From positions 47,093,564-47,157,563 of the forward strand of contig OX235279.1 in the NCBI GenBank assembly GCA_944472155.2: DNA of 64,000 bases, given 5' to 3'. A model generated the notes under the pieces. It ran no database searches, was not told where the DNA came from, and saw only the letters and a list, made by a program, of their open reading frames with translations. A program made the position numbers and the translations under genes. The DNA comes from Trichobilharzia szidati. Lineage: Eukaryota > Platyhelminthes > Trematoda > Strigeidida > Schistosomatidae. This document shows, one piece after another, positions 35,583 to 45,491 of the stretch. Numbering within the stretch: the stretch's first letter is position 1; every line of letters begins with the position of its first letter.

Positions 35583-35770
35583 CACGGTGGCACAGTGGTT
35601 AGGACTCTCGCCGACCATGCACATGGTCCGGGGTTCGATCCCCTGCCGGCGCACACCCGATATCTATGGTCGGCCTGAATTTGGGCAACCGATATCCATG
35701 CTGAAAGTTCCACACTTGTACTGAAAATACGGTGTGGAAATCAAGCTGTAAATCCAAAAAAAAAAAATTA
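35583..35770 (+). mobile_element. tRNA-headed SINE, array unit 4
   Basis: Same variant as unit 2, with a shorter A run, which explains the 1346-bp spacing to the next unit. Confidence 0.88.
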
Positions 35771-36928
35771 CCGTGAACGTGGTATTATTGAAAGATATGA
35801 ATGCACGAAAACAAGAAATAGACTCCACAATCAAGTACGCATTATGCTGAGGTGATACTTTAGACAACTTTAAAGTATGCTGGTGACATAGTTTGTATGA
35901 AACAGGAGCATTAAAATGGGTACCATAGAGCTACTGGTCAAACGTCATGCAAATTTCAAGTTGAAATTATTGACTTAGTTGAAGAAGTAAGAAATAAAAG
36001 TTGTAAATTACGTAGTACTCAACGGCATAAAGGAAGAAATGGTTAGAAATTTGATAAGGTTAAAATTGCTATTGAGTACTACGTCTGCAGCCTCAAACAA
36101 TGAAACACACTACATCACCACTGAAACTCCAAAACATAGAAAAAAATAAACGTATTCTTCTGTGTAATCGGGAAGATACCGAAATTCGAGAACGGATGAC
36201 GCTGAAAGGTTACGTGAATGCGAAACTGCGAGCAGACAACATTAGAGGAGAAGTCATCGTAGGTCGAGATGAACTAACGAAATGAATGAGAGCGGAGAAC
36301 TACTTGCAGATTTCTGCGCCCTAAGTGATTTAGTAACTGGAGACAGAACAAACACAAAGCGACATAGGTTTAACAAGATGAACAGACTAAAATCTAGATA
36401 GACTTTATTTCAATCTAAAGAAAGTAGAAACGGAGCCAATTGAACACAAGGTGGAGAAGAAGAGCAAATGTGGGCTCACGCAATTATTTAGTGAAAAGAA
36501 CCTTCAAGATCAAGATAAAAGCCTTCAAAGGAGCTGGAAACAGACCGTAATTCAAGTTTACCACTTAGAAGATGAGAGACGAAGCTACAAACGACTTCAG
36601 GAAGAAGTTGGACACACTAAGCAACATCACCGAGTTAACCACACTAGAATTCTTTGAAAGTCATGCGTAGAGTAACCTGTACAGATATTTGAGGCAAGAA
36701 ATGCCTGAGTGCGGACACTTGGAAGCTGGTAGAAGATAAAGGAATTATGATGCAGGAAAAGAATCGGTGTATAAAACAACGAATTGTGGAGAAAGACAAG
36801 ACAATCTCCCACGAAATACAGGCTACCTTGACAAAATTCGACTTAAGCCTATGTAAGACCTGGAGTTGGATTATTCCCCTGTCCACCCCAAAATATTAGG
36901 TTGCATTACCATCATTACTAGTATAGAC

Positions 36929-37118
36929 CACGGTGGCACAGTGGTTAGGACTCTCGCCGACCATGCACATGGTCCGGGGTTCGATCCCCTGCCGGCGCAC
37001 ACCCGATATCTATGGTCGGCCTGAATTTGGGCAACCGATATCCATGCTGAAAGTTCCACACTTGTACTGAAAATACGGTGTGGAAATCAAGCTGTAAATC
37101 CAAAAAAAAAAAAATTAC
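36929..37118 (+). mobile_element. tRNA-headed SINE, array unit 5
   Basis: Same variant as unit 2. Confidence 0.88.
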
Positions 37119-38275
37119 CGTGAACGTGGTATTATTGAAAGATATGAATGCACGAAAACAAGAAATAGACTCCACAATCAAGTACGCATTATGCTGAGGT
37201 GATACTTTAGACAACTTTAAAGTATGCTGGTGACATAGTTTGTATGAAACAGGAGCATTAAAATGGGTACCATAGAGCTACTGGTCAAACGTCATGCAAA
37301 TTTCAAGTTGAAATTATTGACTTAGTTGAAGAAGTAAGAAATAAAAGTTGTAAATTACGTAGTACTCAACGGCATAAAGGAAGAAATGGTTAGAAATTTG
37401 ATAAGGTTAAAATTGCTATTGAGTACTACGTCTGCAGCCTCAAACAATGAAACACACTACATCACCACTGAAACTCCAAAACATAGAAAAAAATAAACGT
37501 ATTCTTCTGTGTAATCGGGAAGATACCGAAATTCGAGAACGGATGACGCTGAAAGGTTACGTGAATGCGAAACTGCGAGCAGACAACATTAGAGGAGAAG
37601 TCATCGTAGGTCGAGATGAACTAACGAAATGAATGAGAGCGGAGAACTACTTGCAGATTTCTGCGCCCTAAGTGATTTAGTAACTGGAGACAGAACAAAC
37701 ACAAAGCGACATAGGTTTAACAAGATGAACAGACTAAAATCTAGATAGACTTTATTTCAATCTAAAGAAAGTAGAAACGGAGCCAATTGAACACAAGGTG
37801 GAGAAGAAGAGCAAATGTGGGCTCACGCAATTATTTAGTGAAAAGAACCTTCAAGATCAAGATAAAAGCCTTCAAAGGAGCTGGAAACAGACCGTAATTC
37901 AAGTTTACCACTTAGAAGATGAGAGACGAAGCTACAAACGACTTCAGGAAGAAGTTGGACACACTAAGCAACATCACCGAGTTAACCACACTAGAATTCT
38001 TTGAAAGTCATGCGTAGAGTAACCTGTACAGATATTTGAGGCAAGAAATGCCTGAGTGCGGACACTTGGAAGCTGGTAGAAGATAAAGGAATTATGATGC
38101 AGGAAAAGAATCGGTGTATAAAACAACGAATTGTGGAGAAAGACAAGACAATCTCCCACGAAATACAGGCTACCTTGACAAAATTCGACTTAAGCCTATG
38201 TAAGACCTGGAGTTGGATTATTCCCCTGTCCACCCCAAAATATTAGGTTGCATTACCATCATTACTAGTATAGAC

Positions 38276-38465
38276 CACGGTGGCACAGTGGTTAGGACTC
38301 TCGCCGACCATGCACATGGTCCGGGGTTCGATCCCCTGCCGGCGCACACCCGATATCTATGGTCGGCCTGAATTTGGGCAACCGATATCCATGCTGAAAA
38401 TTTCACACTTGTACTGAAAATACGGTGTGGAATCAAGCTGTAAATAAAAATAAAAAAAAAAAATA
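38276..38465 (+). mobile_element. tRNA-headed SINE, array unit 6 (last)
   Basis: Begins like units 2-5 (GGGCAACC) but ends like unit 1 (TTTCACAC, GTGTGGAATC). Its tail is an interrupted A/T run, after which the array sequence stops. Confidence 0.88.
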
Positions 38466-39074
38466 AAAATTTACAGCTTTTATTTTTTACTTCCAAAGCC
38501 ACTTCTGAGTAATTATATCAATTATGTCGCTCCATATTACTCAATACTAGACTACTATAAATTTTTGGTAAATATAAACACGACTGTACAGCCTTTGAAA
38601 ATAATTTCGTCGATAAAGAAAATTTTCCTCGCTGAATTTGTCTTTTACTTTCTTTATGACTCAATGGGAATTTTTTGGGTGATTATCAACTTAGATTTCA
38701 CCCCGATGAGGTATTTCAGTATTAGGTTGTTGGAAGCAATCATCAAGAAGCCCTAAAACTACGTTACATGGTTGTTTGAAATAGTTCGGTCTTATGCTTT
38801 GAGTCAAAAATTTTTCACCTATCTGTTGGCTACCCGAAGACAACGATGTAACTCACCACTTCAGCGCAGAAAGCAAAGCAAGCAAACATAACTCTTCAAA
38901 TCCAAACGATAATACAACTTTAACGTGTTCCAACCAACTTGAAGGAACAGTAGTTGACTTATACAGTGAACGTTAAGATATTGAACACTGTATAATACTG
39001 TACTGTATAATACAGTAGAGACTGATAAGCAGGATTATGTATACCCACACTTTCTTTTTCTTTTCTTTTTATCC
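38466..39074. other. No recognisable feature; right flank of the array
   Basis: Unrelated to the array unit. A T-rich run near 39045-39070 borders the next SINE. Confidence 0.4.
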
Positions 39075-39302
39075 TTCACGTTCCCCAGTGGAGCATAGGG
39101 CTTCAAGCTAGTGGCTTGAAGTTTCTGTAGCAGTGTTTATTTTTACAGGATGGGGTTGCTAGCCTGCCTCATGCCCAACCTTTCCTCTTCACCAGCATTA
39201 CTTCTGGCTTAGCGAGGTAAAGGAGTGCGTCGGCCAGGGATCGGACCCTGGACCATATGCATGGTCGGCGAGCGTCCTAACCGCTATGCCACCGACGCAC
39301 CC
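39075..39302 (-). mobile_element. Composite SINE: tRNA-like head plus RTE-derived body and tail
   Basis: Minus strand: the head has box A (GGTGGCATAGCGGTTAGG) and box B (GGGTCCGATCCC, one change). The body (AGGCTAGCAACCCC, CTACAGAAACTTCAA) matches the 5' untranslated region of the RTE at 11390-11480. The end, AAGCCCTATGCTCCACTGG, matches the RTE 3' terminus. The RTE coding region is absent. Confidence 0.75.
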
Positions 39303-39764
39303 ACACAATATACTTGATTTGTTGCTCTCTCTCTCTCACACACACGTGGGTTTAGACTTCTTGTCAACATAGCTCGGATGATTTGCATTATTAAAGATTC
39401 ACGATGAAGTAACAAATTGAGGTCAGATTTTCAAAACCATTTCTTCAGAAGAGAAGTTTGATCACACTTTATATGACGTGAGTTCAAACGCAATGGAATG
39501 ACTGTATTTGGTTGATTAGGCTAAAGATGTGCTCGAAAATAAATTGTCTCCCATCGAGAAAAATCCACCGAAAAAAAACTTGCTGTTGCCAAAGCAAGAA
39601 AACCTTCCGGAAAAATTGAACTTACTTGAGATTCCAAGCTAAGAATGGTCGATATTATTATAGGCTATTGGAGAAACCTAACTGAAGAAAAAACTCAACT
39701 TTTATCTAATAAGGCAACACTACATCGTAAGAAACTGCATCGTTTCGATTAACTAGTTTTATTC

Positions 39765-39988
39765 CTTTACGTCCACAGTGGAACATAAAACTTCAAGCTA
39801 GAGCTTTGAAGTTTCGGTAGCCGTCGTGTTTATTTTTACGGGATGGGAGTGCTAGCCTCAAACCCCAACCTTCCCTCTTTACCAGTATTATTACTATTTT
39901 AGCAAGGTAAAGGAGTGAGTCGGTCGGGGGTCGAACCCCGTGTGACGTACTTGGTGAGCATTCCTACCGCTGTGCCACTGAAGCGCAC
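39765..39988 (-). mobile_element. Composite SINE: tRNA-like head plus RTE-derived body and tail
   Basis: Same build as 39075-39302. The head is more diverged (GTGGCACAGCGGTAGGAATG) and box B is kept as GGGGTTCGACCCCC. The body and RTE-like terminus (AAGTTTTATGTTCCACTGTGG) are clear. Confidence 0.72.
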
Positions 39989-41102
39989 TTTCACCAAATA
40001 AGACAGTTCCAGTTTAACCAACCAACCTTAAAAGTGTCACCTGTCTGACAAAAACAGTGATTACTGTGAGCTTGAGTCGGTTAACTCAATGAATAGTTCA
40101 TTCCCTCGGAGTTGGTCCTCAAAAAGTAGGACATATCTAATATCCCCCCCACCATCCTTGATCACTGATTGCTAAAACTTAAAAAGACAATAATTATGAT
40201 AATAATCTTTTAAATAGATTGAACTGTACCAATGAAGTAGCACAAATAAAAGAATAGTAGTTGAAAAAACTCCAGCTGATTTTAATGAATGCAATTAAAT
40301 ACCAATCAAAGAATAAATGATCAATTGACAACTGCAGTAGCACAGGATTTCTTATGACAGCATGTGTATATTATGTTTTGTTAATAGAAGTGCTCCAGTC
40401 GGTCATTAGGTGAATAAACACAGAATAAAGATAGATTCACCAGTATCACACACACACATATATGTATATATGCGCATATTTTTGTTTAAATTGTACATTT
40501 TGTGTGCATATTTTTTTATCTCATTCATATATTATCGTTCATTTTTTTCTGCATACAATGATCAAGTTTTGTTAATGTAGAGAGAGATGGACAAACAATA
40601 ATAATTACACAGAAAATTCACCGGAAAAAAATATTTCGATTATTAATATTATCATTATTATTGTCATTATCATTCAATCTTATTCCATCTACCAAATCAT
40701 ATATAAATATAATAAAAAAAAGACAAACAAAATAATGACTGAATGAACGAAATTAAGAGTAGTGAAGATTTCACAGTTTGTTAGTGGTTCTGTCTGTTTT
40801 TCTTTTGCTGTTGTTGTTTCCCATACGCAACAATAAACAACCACACGAATGTTTGGAACAATACAATCAAAAATGTGTTATTGCGACACTGGTAGTTACA
40901 TGGTAGGGGACATAGGGTGGGGAGGAGTTCAAATTGTGTGTGTGTGTGTGTGTGTGTGTGTAAGTAAAAAATCAGTGAGATCCTAATGATCAATTTTCAT
41001 TTATGAGTTGTTGCTTTGTTTTTTCTTTCAAAGAGGATGCTTCACATTGACAATTGGTAAATTTGTCATAGTCACACATTGGCAACGAAGCAGGTGTGAT
41101 CG
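39989..41102 (-). other. Region downstream of PIP4P, likely 3' untranslated region and flank
   Basis: AT-rich sequence beyond the stop codon at 41103. It contains the microsatellite at 40936-40962. No poly(A) signal could be assigned with confidence on the minus strand. Confidence 0.4.
40936..40962. repeat. (TG)n microsatellite
   Basis: About 13 uninterrupted TG repeats on the plus strand. Confidence 0.95.
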
Positions 41103-41197
41103 TTAAATTTGTAAAGTAGGCACTTCTACTGAACTGACTGGCATGATCATATACACCACGGCTCTTACAAACAGAGCTAGAGCGATCAGATAGAGAA
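41103..41197 (-). CDS. PIP4P: PIP4P exon 5 (terminal)
   Basis: Acceptor TTTTAACAG at 41198-41206. The phase continues from exon 4 and gives the second membrane segment [18 protein letters not shown] and a short tail ending PTLQI, with TAA at 41103-41105. The RAVVY segment parallels GRALY in human members. Confidence 0.88.
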
Positions 41198-43884
41198 CTG
41201 TTAAAACAGAAATATCCATTATTATCATTATTATTCATGATGAGTAGTGAATGACAGGGTGGAGAAAAAAGGAAAAATGAGGTCATCATGACTTTGTACT
41301 GAATGGGTGATTACTAAACAAAATAAGGGACAACAGTTAACGTTGATACTTATAAACATTTTTCGTTAAAAAGATTCCAATAATAACTTACAAGTTGATG
41401 CTTCACATTATTATTATTATTGTATCCTTTAATTCCTAGAGGAACATAGGGCTTCAGCCGTGCGTCTCCATTGCGTTCTGTTCTCTGCTAGAGTCTTCAC
41501 CTGGCTCCAAGTCTGCCCACACGTTTTCATCTCCTCTTCACATGACCTCCTTCAAGTCACCCTTGGACGACCAACTCGCCGCTTCCCTTTCGGGTTCCAC
41601 TCAAGGGCTTGTCTAGTGATGTCACTTGATGGTTTCCTCAGAGTATGGCCAATCCATCTCCATTTCCTCCTGCCTATTTGTTTCACAATCGGTTCCTGGT
41701 TGGTTCGTTCCCAAAGATCCCTGTTGCTGATGTTTCACATACTGCACACAATTTTATAAAAGAGCCAGGATATTGTTACATTCTTCAACCATAAAAAACG
41801 AAGTGTGATCCCAATGCCTGATATATGCGTCGTGTAATCCTTTTAATAAGGCGTAAGCTTATCGACAATTAGCTAATAGATGGACTCGTCTTAGGGACTT
41901 TGATCTATGCAATTGTAAATTGGTTACTGGCAAGGGTTACTTACCACACATGAAGTTTTATAAGAACTTGTCTTGCATTCCAACTAAGTATTCGAATAAA
42001 ACAGTCTTAATGTCCTTTTGAATTGTCATTCTAATATTTGTGCATAATCATACATGGTAGTGTTGCATGTATGTGTTAAAACTAAAATAGTACGATAACA
42101 ATCAGATAATACCAGTCTACCTAAGTGAAGGCTGAAAAATTTACTAGGTACAGAGACAGTAAGCGTAGCATAATAAATGAGTCGGCTTGCAAGACGGCTT
42201 AAGCTTACGTAGATAAGCTGTGCCTGTTTACGTAAAATCACTCACGCCTGCCTATTTACCACAACCAAGTTTGCTGTTATTAAACAATAATAAAATTAAT
42301 TCAGGAAAGTTTCAGCAAAGTAGAGCACGAACGGTCTTACAGTATCACATCTGGTCAGTGTCCCATATTTTTACGACAGAATGCAGAAAAGTTCACGCAA
42401 CAACTACATTATATTGACATTCTCTTTCGATAGTATTGTCTGTGTAATCCATATTGACCAAAGGATCAGCGAGTGTGAATCAACCCTGTACACGGAGGCA
42501 GAAAACGTTACCTTTAATGGTATGTCTTTTCGACTAATAATATTTCATTATTAAAAGTGAAAATAAGTACTATTGTTTCCTATCGTAATACTAAGGTACT
42601 ATCCAATGAAACAATTTATCTATGGCATTGTAGTAGCACAAGTTATGAAACATTCAAGTAGGAGGTTCAACTTGATGAATAACACGATAGAAAATTAACG
42701 AGTGGAAGAATGTGAGAACAATAGTCCTAGTGTAACTCAATTAGCGTTAGACTGTCAACAGTGAAACTGGTCTCAAGTTATGAATGTGAATTGTTCAGTC
42801 CCACGTTAATGAAGACTTATCGCCTCTCTGTTTGAACAACCATAGATTACATCATTGATAATAAAAACTTTAGTGAAATGGGCTATGGGGGAAAAACATT
42901 GCAGGAGTAGAGAAACAAGGAAAAACATAAGAACAAAATTAAGTACCACTTCTCCATTTACTCATAAATATGTTGTTTCCCAAAGAACAAAACTTAGAAT
43001 AGAGGCAACAGTGTATCAAAAAGACATTGGTCATCAAAGAATAATTCTTCCAATCAAAGCTATACGGTTATATTGTGTCCTAAAAGGTCACGGGAAATGC
43101 CAATAGTCATCATCTTTTACTTCAGAGGTTGTAATCCTCTCTTTTTTACTTGTACAATAATTCCGTTTGCAATTTATTCTTCTTTTTTCTTTCCAAATTC
43201 CTAACTATATACATATCCTGAATCTGTTATTCTTATGAGCCATATTCCTGTTTCCAAGCGTGCGCGTATTCCTTTACGTCCCCAGTGTAACATAATGCTT
43301 CAAGCTGCAGGCTTGAAGTTTCGATAGCAGTGGTGTTTATTTTTAACGGGATGGGGTTGGTAGCCTCATACCCTCTTTACCAGTCGTATTAGTGGTTTAG
43401 TGAGGTAAAGGAGTGTGTCGGTTGGGGATCTCAACGCTATTTACCACTTAATTTCTTCGGAGTACGTAGAATGACTCACCCAAATTGTAAAAGTAATCTA
43501 ATTTATTTTCCTTATATGTAATTTCACATGACCTTTTGACAAGTTGTATTACTGATTGACTTTTATCGGCAATTTCATGACCTTCCAGTAATTATTTCAT
43601 AATCCTTGTTTTCAGTAGAGCAAGATGGGTCAAACTTTTCTGACCCATTTTTGACTTTAAATGCGCATCCCGATAAGAAATGAAGCTATACTCAATAACA
43701 CCTTTTATTTGCATGTATTTGTGTATATGGTGGTTGATAATACTGCTTGTCTTCTTGCAGTTTAGTGAGTGGAGAGGGGTTAAGACTCGTTATTTACATG
43801 TTTGAAGTTATCTTTAAGTCACTGAAATACACACGGAAATCGTACGTTACATAGCGATTGCAGTGTGCAGCAATATACTACTTG

Positions 43885-43936
<52 letters not shown>

Positions 43937-45451
43937 TCAGTGGTAACGTAATGAAGATAATTCTACGAAAATGCCATCCACTCAATTAGCCGATAGAAAC
44001 TCTGAAATGAGTCAAGACGTGAGTTTCTCCAAATGCTGGTGCTAGTTATAAAAGTACAGGAAATATCAAATCGACCAAAAAATAATCTGCTTACCCGACC
44101 AAAGGAAATATAATGCACTGTTTGATTTTGCTGCTTCGGCGGTCCCGGCAGTTACGCTGATTGCTATAATCAAGGCGATTACAGTGAAAATAGTAAAGGT
44201 GATCCAACGTGAACGAGCGTAGGCTGGACCGACAGACGTGACTTTGTGACAATGTGGACATTTTGCTTTTATCAGACCGGCTGCCTCAGAGGCATTTCTA
44301 CCAGACAAGACTGCAATTAGTGCATTTGTACGACCAGACAAGGTTTCAGGGGATGGTATAGAAAATGGGAAATTGCAACTTCCACAAGTTAAACGCAGAC
44401 TTGGTGGGATACCAAACGTTCCATGTGTACCTTGGACATGTAAACCTCGATTACCACTACCATCCTCCTAACACAATGTCAAATATAAAGGGACAGTAAA
44501 CATTTATCGCGGAAACGACACAAATTAATTCGACTAAAATAAATTCGGAGTATCTGATTAGTAAGAGTCATTCAGCTTTAAAGGGAGTCAGTATGGTAGA
44601 ACTACTTGAGAACACTTCGATTATGGTAGTCAATACTGCATACCAAAAAACATAGCAACCGGAATTAAACTAAAATTACAAAAGTACGAACAAAATATGC
44701 TGAACACATTTTCAGAATCTGAAACAATAACACGCTAATCGGCATTTCAGGAATATACGCCCAATGCATATAGTGTCGGTGGTTCAGTGGTGGGATGTTT
44801 GTCGTCCAGCTTAGATTCCCGGCTGACGTACTCCTAAGTCTCTCCTAGTTTGGTAGCCGATAGAAATTCCAGGAAAAGAACACTGGACGTGAGCCTAGCG
44901 ACTCTACCTTGTGAAAACAACGCCACTACTGAGTCTTTAAAACAATTAAGCCCTATGCTCCACTCAGAAAGAAAGAAATGAAAAAACATACACCAAAGTA
45001 GTACGGTTTGATAAGTGAGACAGCGATTATTAAGAATAGCTTATTAAGAGTTTATTGTATAAGACACTATAGTTAGAAAACACCACCACCAAACAAAAAA
45101 GTTAAATGATGCCCAGTACGGGTGTATGTTAATGTTCTTCACAATGAGCAGCATACAAAATCTCAGGATTGATGGCACCCATTGGCGTCATGAGAACAGG
45201 TTTGAATTTGCTATATTAAAAACTGAGTATCTAAAACAGACACAGCATATATGCAGTATGAATATTCGATCAGTGAGAGCATATAGGCGAATGTACTTGG
45301 CTCACTTACAATGAACACAACAATGTTAGACACATGAGGTAGTTACGTGAGTAGCACAACTTTTTCAGAACATTATTTCATAAAAAGTGTTACTGTATAG
45401 AATAACAAAGCAGTGTTCGCATACACTTTGTGAGTATATTTTCCGGAACAG

Positions 45452-45491
<40 letters not shown>

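Larger units (their letters stand above)
30698..38460. repeat. Tandem array of a 1.35-kb unit, 5.8 copies
   Basis: Units start at 30698, 32043, 33390, 34737, 36083 and 37430, with spacings of 1345, 1347, 1347, 1346 and 1347 bp. All begin at a GTCTGCAGCCTCAAAC block. Units are nearly identical; visible differences are mainly in the A run of the SINE and a few SINE bases. The sixth unit stops after its SINE. Each unit holds a decayed SR2-like RTE endonuclease segment in the first 700 bp, a SINE near offset 846, and about 300 bp of unrecognised sequence. The recurring small open frames are by-products of the repeated sequence. Confidence 0.95.

Noticed and set aside
30698..38460. CRISPR-like array
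   Set aside because: Repeat units are 1.35 kb and contiguous, with no spacers. It is a satellite-like tandem array.
30715..38502. Recurring small frames of 61-113 codons in each array unit on both strands
   Set aside because: They are fragments of a decayed RTE endonuclease and antisense readings of the SINE, repeated because the unit is repeated.
40990..41289. A 99-codon minus-strand frame overlapping PIP4P exon 5
   Set aside because: The splice phase from exon 4 selects a different frame, which gives the family's second membrane segment. This frame is a shadow.
42026..42241. Candidate terminal exon for PIP4P ([17 protein letters not shown])
   Set aside because: The phase fits but the segment is not hydrophobic enough and does not match the family. 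The exon at 41103-41197 fits much better.
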